A DNA stretch of 64,000 nt from assembly GCA_020048895.1 (NCBI GenBank), contig JAIFLV010000043.1, positions 27,101 to 91,100 of the forward strand, written 5' to 3'. The stretch is from Rhodoferax sp. Lineage in GTDB: Bacteria > Pseudomonadota > Gammaproteobacteria > Burkholderiales > Burkholderiaceae_C. Position 1 is the first letter of the stretch; each line of letters opens with the position of its first letter. Position numbers and translations under genes: made by a program. The notes under the pieces were generated by a model. The model did not search any database, was not told the DNA's origin, and saw nothing but the letters and a program-made list of their open reading frames with translations. Shown piece after piece: positions 10,942-19,247 of the stretch.

Positions 10942-12417
10942 ATGGAATGGTTGAGCCTTGCAATCTGGATGCCTATCGCGTTTGGGGTTGTGCTTTTGGC
11001 GTGGGGCAGTGATGAACATGCCGATGCGGTACGTTGGGTTGCTTTGGTCGGCGCTATTGCCAGTTTCGTTGTTACATTGCCGCTGTATTTGCGGTTTGAC
11101 GTATCGACAGCCGCGATGCAGTTCGTCGAAAAATCCTCGTGGATCGAGCGCTTTAACGTGAACTACCACCTTGGTGTGGATGGTATTTCAGTCTGGTTTG
11201 TGCTGTTGACCGCATTCATCAATGTGGTTGTCATCATCGCCGGGTGGGAGGTCATCAAGCGCAATGTCAATCAATATATGGCGGCGTTTCTCATTTTGAG
11301 CGGGCTGATGATCGGAGTGTTCTGTGCGCTCGATGGTCTGCTGTTTTACGTGTTTTTCGAAGCGACCCTGATCCCCATGTACCTCATCATCGGTATCTGG
11401 GGTGGGCCCAACAAGATTTACGCCGCGTTCAAGTTTTTCCTTTATACGTTACTGGGATCCTTGCTGATGCTGGTTGCGTTGATCTACCTCTACACCAAGT
11501 CAGGCGGCAGCTTTGATCTGGCTACTTGGCATACATTGCCGCTCAGTGGCTCCGCGCAGACTTTGCTCTTCTTTGCGTTTTTTGCGGCGTTTGCAGTGAA
11601 AGTGCCCATGTGGCCTGTTCATACCTGGTTGCCTGATGTACACGTGGAAGCACCAACGGGCGGTTCGGCGGTGCTGGCGGCCATCATGCTCAAACTTGGT
11701 GCCTACGGTTTTCTGCGTTTTTCGCTACCCATCGCACCGGACGCTGCCCATGAGTGGGCTGGTTTCATGATCACTTTGTCTTTGATTGCGGTCGTGTATG
11801 TGGGCCTGGTTGCCATGGTGCAGCAGGACATGAAGAAGCTGGTTGCATATTCATCGGTTGCTCACATGGGGTTTGTGACTTTGGGGTTCTTCATTTTCAG
11901 TTCGTTGGGCGTCTCAGGCGGTATTGTGCAGATGATCTCGCACGGGTTTGTGTCGGCCGCCATGTTCCTGTCGATTGGTGTTCTATACGATCGCGTTCAT
12001 TCTCGCGAGATCGCCAGTTATGGGGGGGTCGTGAACACCATGCCAAAGTTCACTGCCTTTGCGCTGTTTTTTGCAATGGCCAATTGCGGGTTGCCTGGCA
12101 CAGCAGGTTTCGTGGGCGAATGGATGGTCATCTTGGGTGCTGTCAAGTTCAACTTCTGGATCGGCTTCGCCGCAGCGAGTGCTCTGATTTTTGGTGCCGC
12201 CTACACGTTGTGGATGTTCAAGCGTGTATACCTGGGTGCTCCGGGGAACGACAAGGTCAAGGCGCTGACCGACATCAACGCGCGTGAGTTTCTGGTGATG
12301 TCCCTGTTGGCTATCGCGGTCCTGTACATGGGCATCTATCCCAAACCGTTTACGGATGTGATGGACGTTTCGGTAGCGCAGCTGCTCAAGCACGTTGCAA
12401 TATCCAAATTGAATTGA
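10942..12417 (+). CDS. nuoM: NADH-quinone oxidoreductase subunit M
   Basis: NuoM is the middle antiporter-like subunit of the complex I membrane arm. The 491-residue protein has about 14 hydrophobic segments. Conserved positions are seen in YVFFEATLIPMYLIIGIWGG near residue 140 (conserved Glu), KVPMWPVHTWLPDVHVEAPT near residue 220 (conserved Lys and the HTWLPD motif) and ANCGLPGTAGFVGEW near residue 380. It is 12 bases after nuoL with an AGGAG ribosome binding site at 10929-10933. Confidence 0.97.
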   Translation: MEWLSLAIWMPIAFGVVLLAWGSDEHADAVRWVALVGAIASFVVTLPLYLRFDVSTAAMQFVEKSSWIERFNVNYHLGVDGISVWFVLLTAFINVVVIIAGWEVIKRNVNQYMAAFLILSGLMIGVFCALDGLLFYVFFEATLIPMYLIIGIWGGPNKIYAAFKFFLYTLLGSLLMLVALIYLYTKSGGSFDLATWHTLPLSGSAQTLLFFAFFAAFAVKVPMWPVHTWLPDVHVEAPTGGSAVLAAIMLKLGAYGFLRFSLPIAPDAAHEWAGFMITLSLIAVVYVGLVAMVQQDMKKLVAYSSVAHMGFVTLGFFIFSSLGVSGGIVQMISHGFVSAAMFLSIGVLYDRVHSREIASYGGVVNTMPKFTAFALFFAMANCGLPGTAGFVGEWMVILGAVKFNFWIGFAAASALIFGAAYTLWMFKRVYLGAPGNDKVKALTDINAREFLVMSLLAIAVLYMGIYPKPFTDVMDVSVAQLLKHVAISKLN

Positions 12418-12441
12418 TCACACTGAATTGAGAGAAGAACG

Positions 12442-13929
12442 ATGATTGACAAACTCAGTTGGATCACGGCTTATCCGGAAGCAGTATTGCTGGTGATGGC
12501 TTGTGTCATTGCTATGGTCGACCTTGGGGTCAAGACTCCCATGCGTGGCGTCACATACGTGCTCACCATGCTGACGTTGGCGGTCGTTGCCTGGATGCAG
12601 GCTGATCTCGCCCTTGGAGGCCAGACAACTTATGGTTTTGGGAACATGGTCGTCAGCGATGCCATGGGCAACTGGCTGAAGTGCTTTGCGACGATTGCGG
12701 TGATGGTCACTATGGTGTATGGACGGCCTTACGCCGCACCACGTGGCATGCTCCACGGCGGGGAATTTTTTACCCTCAGCATTTTTGCCTTGTTGGGTAT
12801 GTTCGTAATGATCTCCGGAAATAATTTTCTGGTGATCTACATGGGTCTGGAACTGCTGACGTTGTCGAGCTATGCATTGGTAGCCTTGCGACGTGACCAT
12901 GTTGTGTCGACCGAAGCTGCCATGAAGTACTTTGTACTCGGCGCCATGGCGTCGGGCTTCCTGTTGTATGGTATGTCCATGATGTATGGTGCGACCGGAT
13001 CTTTGGATGTCAATGCCGTGTTCAAAGCTATCGCGACGGGGCAGTTCAAGCATCAGGTTCTGGTGTTTGGTTTGGTATTTATCGTGGCCGGATTGGCATT
13101 TAAGCTGGGTGCTGTGCCATTTCACATGTGGGTTCCCGATGTATACCAAGGGGCTCCTACCGCTGTGACCTTGATGGTTGGCGGTGCGCCGAAATTGGCT
13201 GCTTTTGCAGTCGTGATGCGTCTTCTGGTTGAAGGCATGCTGCCATTGGCTTTTGACTGGCAGCAGATGCTCATAGTGTTGGCGGTCGGCTCCCTGTTCG
13301 TGGGAAATCTGGCAGCAATAGCGCAAACCAATGTGAAACGCATGCTGGCGTTTTCTACTATTTCTCAGATTGGATTTGTCCTTTTGGGTATCTCCGCTGG
13401 GGTTATTAGTGGCAACACATTGTTTGGGGCCAATGCCTACAGCTCGGCAATGTTTTATATCATCACCTACGTTCTGACGACACTTGCCAGTTTCGGTGTC
13501 ATCATGATTTTGTCGCGTGAAGGATTCGAGAGCGAGGAAATTGCCGACTTCGCTGGTCTCAATTCACGTAGTCCGCTCTATGCAGGAGTGATGGCAGTCT
13601 GCCTTCTGTCCCTGGCAGGTATTCCGCCGATGGTCGGTTTTTACGCCAAACTGGCGGTTCTTCAATCCCTGGTCGCTTCGGGAGACAGTTTCTACCTCGG
13701 TTTGGCTGTGTTCGCAGTGGCCATGTCACTGATTGGCGCGTTCTATTACCTGCGTCTCATCAAAGTGATGTATTTTGATGAGCCTATCACCGCCAGCGGT
13801 GTGGTTGCGCCGCTGGACGTGCGTGTAGTGCTGTGTGCCAATGGCGCACTTGTTCTGATCCTTGGGGTTCTTCCTGGTGGCCTGATGGCGCTGTGTGGAA
13901 ACGCCATCCGACAGATGCTGGGAACCTGA
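12442..13929 (+). CDS. nuoN: NADH-quinone oxidoreductase subunit N
   Basis: NuoN is the third antiporter-like subunit of the complex I membrane arm. The 495-residue product carries YMGLELLTLSSYALVALRRD near residue 133 (conserved Glu), KLGAVPFHMWVPDVYQGAPT near residue 218 and LSLAGIPPMVGFYAKLAVL near residue 390. It closes the nuo operon. The next gene begins 15 bases after its stop with no terminator visible, so the Nudix gene is probably co-transcribed. Confidence 0.97.
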   Translation: MIDKLSWITAYPEAVLLVMACVIAMVDLGVKTPMRGVTYVLTMLTLAVVAWMQADLALGGQTTYGFGNMVVSDAMGNWLKCFATIAVMVTMVYGRPYAAPRGMLHGGEFFTLSIFALLGMFVMISGNNFLVIYMGLELLTLSSYALVALRRDHVVSTEAAMKYFVLGAMASGFLLYGMSMMYGATGSLDVNAVFKAIATGQFKHQVLVFGLVFIVAGLAFKLGAVPFHMWVPDVYQGAPTAVTLMVGGAPKLAAFAVVMRLLVEGMLPLAFDWQQMLIVLAVGSLFVGNLAAIAQTNVKRMLAFSTISQIGFVLLGISAGVISGNTLFGANAYSSAMFYIITYVLTTLASFGVIMILSREGFESEEIADFAGLNSRSPLYAGVMAVCLLSLAGIPPMVGFYAKLAVLQSLVASGDSFYLGLAVFAVAMSLIGAFYYLRLIKVMYFDEPITASGVVAPLDVRVVLCANGALVLILGVLPGGLMALCGNAIRQMLGT

Positions 13930-13944
13930 ACGGACAGGCGATCA

Positions 13945-14547
13945 ATGTCGGAGCCGCTTCTGGCGGAAGTTCAGCTTTCAAGCCAGGAACTCTTCCGGGG
14001 TCACCTACTGCATGCCTTTCGCGATACGGTGAGGCTTCCCGATGGGACGTCCGCAGTACGCGAATATGTGGTGCACCCGGGGGCTGTGATGGTAATCCCC
14101 CTGTTGCAAGATGCACAAGCCCAGTGGCAAGTTGTGATGGAGCGTCAGTTTCGCTACGCCGTGGGGCAGGTGATGGTCGAGTTTCCTGCTGGCAAACTCG
14201 ACTGTGGGGAGTCGCGTTGGCAATGCGCTGTGCGGGAGCTTCGTGAAGAAACCGGATACCAAGCCTCGGAGTGGGCACATGCGGGTGTTATTCACCCGCT
14301 GATCGCGTATTCGACGGAAGCCATTGATGTGTGGTTCGCGCGTGGTCTGGTGCCGGGGGAGCGCGCACTCGACAATGGGGAATTTCTGGAAGTCTTCAAT
14401 GCCACTCCGGTCGAACTTCTGCAATGGTGTCAGAGCGGACTGGTGACAGATGCAAAAACTCTGACCGGCGCACTATGGTTGCAAAATGTGCTCGGCGGTC
14501 AGTGGAAGCTTGACTGGCAGGCAGCATCGTTTTTGGCAAGGGAGTGA
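13945..14547 (+). CDS. Nudix hydrolase, ADP-ribose pyrophosphatase type
   Basis: A 200-residue Nudix protein. The Nudix box GX5EX7REUXEEXGU is complete from about residue 86 (GKLDCGESRWQCAV then RELREETGY), giving the Mg-binding helix. The upstream VMERQFRYAVGQVMVEFPAG segment matches the ADP-ribose/GDP-mannose pyrophosphatase branch (NudF-like), so hydrolysis of ADP-ribose or a related nucleoside diphosphate sugar is likely; the substrate is inferred. It follows nuoN by 15 bases and precedes the DUF1178 gene by seven. The arrangement nuo, Nudix, DUF1178 suggests a role near NAD turnover, but that is inference. Confidence 0.88.
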   Translation: MSEPLLAEVQLSSQELFRGHLLHAFRDTVRLPDGTSAVREYVVHPGAVMVIPLLQDAQAQWQVVMERQFRYAVGQVMVEFPAGKLDCGESRWQCAVRELREETGYQASEWAHAGVIHPLIAYSTEAIDVWFARGLVPGERALDNGEFLEVFNATPVELLQWCQSGLVTDAKTLTGALWLQNVLGGQWKLDWQAASFLARE

Positions 14548-14554
14548 TGCACGC

Positions 14555-15049
14555 ATGAAAGTGCTGGATCTTCGATGTGCCCACGGACATGTGTTTGAAG
14601 GGTGGTTTGCCTCCGAGGATGATTTTGTGTCCCAGAGCGGCAGTTCACTTGTCCTATGCCCGCTTTGCGGCAATCCGGATATTGTCAAGTTGCTCAGTGC
14701 GCCGCGCCTGAATCTGCTGACCCAACGCGCAGACGCGCAGACACTAACACCCTCGAAACCGGAACAGGCGGATGACGTGTCAGCAGACCTTGTTGCTGTA
14801 ACAAACACGGCAACCCAACACGAAACGCTGATGACAGCCTGGCTGGCAATAGCACGTGAAGTGGTTGCAAATACCACCGATGTGGGAGACAGGTTTGCCG
14901 AAGAGGCACGCAAAATGCACTACCAGGAAGTGCAGGCGCATCCGATTCGGGGAACCGCCTCACTGAACGAAACCCGTGCCCTGCTGGATGAGGGCATTGA
15001 CGTATTGCCGCTGATGCTGCCAGAGTCCCTCAAGGACACCTTGCAATAG
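14555..15049 (+). CDS. DUF1178 family protein
   Basis: A 164-residue protein of the DUF1178 family. It starts MKVLDLRCAHGHVFEGWFAS, with a paired cysteine motif CPLCG near residue 33 that, with the N-terminal Cys and His, resembles a small zinc-ribbon. The C-terminus contains the conserved EARKMHYQEVQAHPIRGTAS stretch. A longer reading frame begins at 14486 inside the Nudix gene, but the ATG at 14555 has GGAGTGA at 14541-14547 and gives the family N-terminus. Molecular function is unknown. It is the last gene of the rightward run and converges with the small gene ending at 15053. Confidence 0.85.
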   Translation: MKVLDLRCAHGHVFEGWFASEDDFVSQSGSSLVLCPLCGNPDIVKLLSAPRLNLLTQRADAQTLTPSKPEQADDVSADLVAVTNTATQHETLMTAWLAIAREVVANTTDVGDRFAEEARKMHYQEVQAHPIRGTASLNETRALLDEGIDVLPLMLPESLKDTLQ

Positions 15050-15052
15050 GAA

Positions 15053-15457
15053 TCAGGTACGCAGATTCAGGATGCGCCCGGTCGACTGACCTTGTGCGTT
15101 TACAACAGGCGCTGCATTGGGATCCAGTTTGAGGATATTTCCAGTGGTCGCGCGTTGTGCCGACGTGGCCAGATACATGTTCTCAATGAAGTTTTGCAGC
15201 TTTACCGGTGTCTCAGCTGTTGAGGGTTCCGCAGGTGAACTGTAGGTTGTTTCCGATTGTCGATTGGCTGCTGCAATCTTACGGACGTTGTCATGGCTCT
15301 GCTGTACTTCCCGTTCGGCCTGATCGGCTGCTGTGCGCAATTGCCTGGCGTTGTTCTCCGCCTGATCAGCTGCACGTTGGGCTTGATCCAGACGCGCCCT
15401 ATTCAGCAAGACCTGCGCAGAGATCGTGGTGCTGTTGGTGGCGGTAATCGCAGCCAT
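15053..15457 (-). CDS. Small hypothetical protein, helical, with VVNxQGQ C-terminal motif
   Basis: A 134-residue protein with no family I recognise. Residues 15-65 are alanine-, arginine- and glutamine-rich with heptad-like spacing (RARLDQAQRAADQAENNARQ), suggesting a coiled coil. The C-terminus PVVNAQGQSTGRILNLRT closely matches that of the small gene immediately upstream (PVVNTQGQTIGTRLNVQA), so the two are probably related and co-transcribed, with 31 bases between them. There is no signal peptide or membrane segment. It converges on the DUF1178 gene with only three bases between stops. Confidence 0.7.
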   Translation of the reverse strand: MAAITATNSTTISAQVLLNRARLDQAQRAADQAENNARQLRTAADQAEREVQQSHDNVRKIAAANRQSETTYSSPAEPSTAETPVKLQNFIENMYLATSAQRATTGNILKLDPNAAPVVNAQGQSTGRILNLRT

Positions 15458-15488
15458 GGCATATGCCTGGATTGAGGCGGGATATGGC

Positions 15489-15686
15489 TTAGGCCTGAAC
15501 GTTCAGGCGCGTTCCAATGGTCTGTCCTTGCGTGTTGACTACGGGTCGCGGCTTGGGTTCTTCCTGCTTCGGTGGTTCAGGCGCCTTTTGTGCCGCCTTG
15601 GGCTGCTGTTGGTCTGGAGGTGGCTCGACGCGCTTGGGAGGAGGCGCCTGCTGGACTGGGGGCTTGCTGGCTGAAGAAACTTCCAT
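15489..15686 (-). CDS. Small proline-rich hypothetical protein with VVNxQGQ C-terminal motif
   Basis: A 65-residue protein very rich in Pro, Gln, Lys and Glu (PPPKRVEPPPDQQQPK), likely disordered, ending in PVVNTQGQTIGTRLNVQA. This tail matches the last residues of the next gene downstream. On the minus strand AGGAGTACGTC precedes the ATG, a good ribosome binding site. No homologue is recognised. The shared tail suggests a docking or processing motif; this is inference. Confidence 0.65.
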   Translation of the reverse strand: MEVSSASKPPVQQAPPPKRVEPPPDQQQPKAAQKAPEPPKQEEPKPRPVVNTQGQTIGTRLNVQA

Positions 15687-15762
15687 GACGTACTCCTAGG
15701 ATGTCTAAAGTTTATTCTAAGAGTGCCGAGCGTTAATTTCAATAGCGATAATCCGCACTCCG

Positions 15763-17532
15763 TCAGGCATTGAACTGCAAAGCGGCAAGGCCTGCATAAA
15801 TGCCTCCACGCTGCACCAGTTCGACGTGTGTCCCGGCTTCGACCAGTCTCCCGTGGTCCATGACAACGATGTTGTCTGCCTTCTGAACTGTCGCGAGTCG
15901 GTGCGCGATGACCAGGGTGGTGCGGCCCCGCATGGCGGATTCGAGAGCGGCCTGGACCATGCGCTCGCTCTCGGCGTCCAGTGCGCTTGTGGCCTCGTCT
16001 AGTAGCAGAAGCGGTGGGTTCTTCAGCATGGCGCGTGCAATGGCGATACGCTGTCGCTGTCCGCCCGAAAGACGTACGCCGCGCTCCCCGAGAAACGTGT
16101 TGTAACCCTGAGGCAGGGCCTTGAGAAAATCGTGGGCATACGCTGCGCTGGCGGCAGCCATCACCTCGGCATCGCTGGCTTCGGGTTTTCCGTAGCGTAT
16201 GTTTTCCATTGCGCTGCTGGAAAAAACAACGGCGTCCTGCGGAACAATCCCGATGCGCTGGCGAAGGGAGTGCAGAGAAAGATCGCGGGTGGCAACTCCA
16301 TCCAGCACGATGGCGCCGCTTTGTGGGTCGTAGAAACGCAGTAACAGTTGAAACACGGTACTTTTGCCCGCGCCGCTGGGACCCACCAGCGCGACCGTCT
16401 GCCCGGGACGCACTTCCAGATTGAAATCCGAGAGGGCGGGGGTCGCGGGCCGCGACGGGTAGTGGAACGTAAGTGCTTCAAATTTAATAGCGCTTCCCGC
16501 TTGTGGGGTGGGCGCTAGAGCCGGATTCAGTGGTGAGGTTATGGGCGATTGTGTGCCCAGCAACTCCATCAGTCGTTCCGTGGCACCCGCGGCACGCAGC
16601 AGATCGCCATAGACTTCACCCAGAATTGCGAACGCGCTGGCAAGGATGATCACATACACCACGGTCTGTCCCAAGTGGCCCGCACTGATGCGACCGGCCA
16701 TAACCGCCTGTGTCCCCTGAAATAGTCCCCACAGCAGTGCGCCTGAGGTGGCGATGATGATGAAGGCCACCAGAGCAGCGCGTGCTTTTGTGCGCCGTAC
16801 CGCAGTGTCAAAGGCGGCGCTGGTCGAGGCGCTGAAACGTTGGGATTCACGTTCCTCTGCCGTGTAGCTCTGCACCACGGGAATCGCGTTCAGCACTTCG
16901 GCTGCGATCGAGCTTGAATCCGCGATGCGGTCCTGGCTGGCGCGGGATAGCTTGCGCACGCGGCGCCCAAACCACAAACTTGGAATCACCACCAACGTCA
17001 GCACCACCAGTACCTGCAACATCACATAGGGGTTGGTCCATACCAACATCGCCAGAGCACCTAAACCCATCACCAAATTGCGAAGACCCATGCTCAGGGA
17101 CGACCCCACCACGGTCTGCACCAGCGTGGTGTCGGCGGTCAGTCGGGACAGCACTTCCCCGGTTTGCGTCGTCTCGAAGAACTCGGGACTTTGCTCCAGC
17201 ACATGGCCATACACCGCGTTGCGCAGGTCGGCAGTGACCCGTTCGCCAATCCAGCTGACCATATAAAACCGTGCTGCCGAGAACATTCCCAACGCTACTG
17301 CTACTGCGAACAGTGCCACAAAATGTTCACGCAAGGCCATCATCTGTGTCCCCGGGTCGCCAGGTGCCAGCCCACCGTCGATCAGGCTGCGCAATGTAAC
17401 CGGAAATGCCAGGGTTGCTGCGGCTGCCAGTACCAGGAAGGCCAGTGCCAGGCCAATCCGCAGGCGGTACGGTCGCAAGAATGGCAATAAGCCTGATAGG
17501 GATTTGGGGTTTTGAGGGGCGGTTTTTTCCAT
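15763..17532 (-). CDS. ABC exporter, MsbA/lipid-exporter type (fused permease and ATPase)
   Basis: A 589-residue half-transporter with an N-terminal six-helix permease (residues about 20-310) and a C-terminal ATPase. ATPase motifs are complete: Walker A GPSGAGKST, signature LSGGQRQR, Walker B LLLLDEATSALD and H-loop IAHRL. This architecture fits MsbA-type multidrug or lipid exporters. Reading frame extends upstream to 17646, but the ATG at 17532 (MEKTAPQNPKSLSG) lies eight bases after the upstream stop and is the likely start. The linker between permease and ATPase contains a 48-nt dispersed element (16475-16522) read in frame. Substrate is unknown. Confidence 0.9.
   Translation of the reverse strand: MEKTAPQNPKSLSGLLPFLRPYRLRIGLALAFLVLAAAATLAFPVTLRSLIDGGLAPGDPGTQMMALREHFVALFAVAVALGMFSAARFYMVSWIGERVTADLRNAVYGHVLEQSPEFFETTQTGEVLSRLTADTTLVQTVVGSSLSMGLRNLVMGLGALAMLVWTNPYVMLQVLVVLTLVVIPSLWFGRRVRKLSRASQDRIADSSSIAAEVLNAIPVVQSYTAEERESQRFSASTSAAFDTAVRRTKARAALVAFIIIATSGALLWGLFQGTQAVMAGRISAGHLGQTVVYVIILASAFAILGEVYGDLLRAAGATERLMELLGTQSPITSPLNPALAPTPQAGSAIKFEALTFHYPSRPATPALSDFNLEVRPGQTVALVGPSGAGKSTVFQLLLRFYDPQSGAIVLDGVATRDLSLHSLRQRIGIVPQDAVVFSSSAMENIRYGKPEASDAEVMAAASAAYAHDFLKALPQGYNTFLGERGVRLSGGQRQRIAIARAMLKNPPLLLLDEATSALDAESERMVQAALESAMRGRTTLVIAHRLATVQKADNIVVMDHGRLVEAGTHVELVQRGGIYAGLAALQFNA
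16475..16522 (+). repeat. 48-nt in-frame dispersed element, copy 1
   Basis: A 48-base unit beginning GCTTCAAATTTAATAGC and ending GGGCGCTAGAGCC on the plus strand. It lies inside the ABC exporter gene, which is read from the other strand, where it encodes ALAPTPQAGSAIKFEA in the linker between permease and ATPase. It matches the three other copies at 21556, 50859 and 63031 in length and end sequences. Confidence 0.7.
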
Positions 17533-17540
17533 GCTCACGG

Positions 17541-18707
17541 TCAATCCATAGTCAGGCGCAAGGGCGCAGCATAGCCGGTCATTTCGAGATAGCCGCGCCC
17601 CACCAATCTGGCATCGTGGTCCCTCAGTTCGCTCAGGCCTTCCCAATAAATGGCACCTGTGGAGCTTGAACTGTCCAGCTCCTGCGGGTCAATCACTGCG
17701 CGAACGGTGAATCGACCCACTGGCGTGCGCACCGACCACTCGACCGGATAGACCGCCGCGCTTAGCGGGCTTTGCCATGTCCGACCGGCGATAAACGCGA
17801 CTTCCCCGGGCCCAAAGGACCGGGATGATGCCCCCTTCGCACGGTATGAGCCTCCGTTCCACAGCGCAGCCCCAACCCGAGTCCGCAGCTGAAATGCCGT
17901 CAATGCGCCACCGTCGAACAGGTTGATCCCAATCCAGTCCCATCCCACTGCATTGGGGTGCAATATTTGTTGGCTCCACTCGTGGTCCAGCCAAGCGGTA
18001 CTTCCTCCCAGGATCGTGAGTTGAGTACCTTTAACGCCGATCGACCCTGTAACTTGAAGCTGTGGCTGGCTGTAGTAATAGCTGGCCTGGTCTGGTTGCG
18101 GCCCTTTGCGCGATAGCCCCTGATCACCCTGCAGAAGCAAAGGCTGAGTCGCTTGCAGGTCAAGGTGCAAATCAAAATTCTCCGCAATTGCCCGTGCTTG
18201 CAACCGGTCGCCCTGGCGCAGCAGCGACCAATCCTTCAGTACTACCGAAGTGGTCTGCGTACCGGTGGTCGCGACGTCCACCACATTCGCACCGGGAGGT
18301 AGGCCCGACGAGCGGGCAATGCGCTGGTCATGCAAGAGTTTTCCGCTGCCCACATCGGTGACGGCCGCATGTGCAAACACCAGTTGTTTGGCAGCCAGCT
18401 TCGAGCGGAGTTGTTGGGTCGACGGCACCCGGCTGCGGAAAAAAGTCACCTGGAATCCGTGCGATGCCGCGCCCGTCGCAGTATTGAGGCAGCCGGTGAG
18501 GTACCACCACTCAATGCGGAAGTCGGGATGGGCTCCATGGTCGCGCGGAAACTCCAGTGTCCTGCGCGCAAGTGCAAGGGCCAATGGACTGTGTCCCATG
18601 CAGGCGATCAGTGCGGCGCTTAGTGCGCCGCGCCGGGTCACCGGCGGTGACAGCGCGTTCAACATGGAAGTAACAGAACCTTGGTGCATCACCGGCATTA
18701 TTGCCAT
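17541..18707 (-). CDS. AttH/CrtC-like lipocalin-domain protein, exported
   Basis: A 388-residue protein with the EWWYLTGCLNTATG motif near residue 66 and SAWLDHEWSQQ-type residues (STAWLDHEWSQQ, near residue 235) typical of the AttH / hydroxyneurosporene-synthase-like lipocalin family (PF07143). A twin-arginine-like N-terminus (TRRGALSAALIACMGHSPLA) implies export. Relatives usually sit in operons with an ATPase and a large FtsX-type permease; both kinds of gene are in this window but not adjacent (20889 and 47101). The start is uncertain: 18707 gives a 14-residue leader, 18665 (MLNALSPPVTRRG) also works. No carotenoid genes are nearby, so a carotenoid role is unlikely. Confidence 0.75.
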   Translation of the reverse strand: MAIMPVMHQGSVTSMLNALSPPVTRRGALSAALIACMGHSPLALALARRTLEFPRDHGAHPDFRIEWWYLTGCLNTATGAASHGFQVTFFRSRVPSTQQLRSKLAAKQLVFAHAAVTDVGSGKLLHDQRIARSSGLPPGANVVDVATTGTQTTSVVLKDWSLLRQGDRLQARAIAENFDLHLDLQATQPLLLQGDQGLSRKGPQPDQASYYYSQPQLQVTGSIGVKGTQLTILGGSTAWLDHEWSQQILHPNAVGWDWIGINLFDGGALTAFQLRTRVGAALWNGGSYRAKGASSRSFGPGEVAFIAGRTWQSPLSAAVYPVEWSVRTPVGRFTVRAVIDPQELDSSSSTGAIYWEGLSELRDHDARLVGRGYLEMTGYAAPLRLTMD

Positions 18708-18877
18708 GGTTTTCCGCTGTCATCCGGAGTGCGGTTTATTGGCGGCAACGAACGTCCCACTGGCAAGCGCGCAATCTGGTATTCTGCGGGCGCGGACTGG
18801 TCAACCGTTGGCGCTAGAACCCCGTTGATGGGTTGTAGCGTGTCCGCGCTAACACCTATCAATTCAAGAGGAAAAAA

Positions 18878-19192
18878 ATGAAACGTACCATTTGGGCTGC
18901 TGCCGTAGTTGCCGGTTCTTTGGGCGCCACGGCACCAGCGTTCGCTGATCAGGCCTTGGCTACAGCGAAGAACTGCATGGCTTGCCATGCGATCGACAAA
19001 AAAGTCGTCGGCCCGTCGTACAAGGAGGTGGCCAAGAAATATGCAGGTGATGCCAAAGCAGCGGCCATGTTGACCACCAAAGTCATCAAGGGTGGCGCAG
19101 GCGTCTGGGGCCCGGTGCCAATGCCCGCCAACGTTCAGGTCAACGAAGCGGATTCGAAGAAGCTGGTGGCGTGGATTCTGGCCATGAAATAA
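18878..19192 (+). CDS. Class I cytochrome c (c-551/c5-like), periplasmic
   Basis: A 104-residue monohaem cytochrome. It has a clear Sec signal peptide (MKRTIWAAAVVAGSLGATAPAFA), a haem attachment motif CMACH near residue 33, and a likely axial methionine in GPVPMPAN near residue 80. Mature size is about 81 residues, as for small c-551 electron carriers. AGAGGAAA at 18867-18874 is the ribosome binding site. It is a single-gene unit, flanked by a divergent gene on the left and a perfect terminator hairpin on the right. Likely partners are terminal oxidases or reductases, none of which can be assigned here. Confidence 0.92.
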   Translation: MKRTIWAAAVVAGSLGATAPAFADQALATAKNCMACHAIDKKVVGPSYKEVAKKYAGDAKAAAMLTTKVIKGGAGVWGPVPMPANVQVNEADSKKLVAWILAMK

Positions 19193-19208
19193 GGCGTTCA
19201 GCGCCTGA

Positions 19209-19235
19209 GAAAAGCCCGCCTTTGGCGGGCTTTTC
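19209..19235. terminator. Rho-independent terminator, probably bidirectional
   Basis: A perfect 12-bp stem (GAAAAGCCCGCC paired with GGCGGGCTTTTC) with a three-base TTT loop. T-runs on either side mean it can end both the cytochrome c transcript (stop 19192) and the minus-strand M48 protease transcript (stop 19248). Confidence 0.93.
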
Positions 19236-19247
19236 AATTGGAAGTCA

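Noticed and set aside
12418..13326. Minus-strand reading frame of 302 residues opposite nuoN
   Set aside because: His- and Gln-rich shadow of a membrane-protein gene; no recognisable protein.
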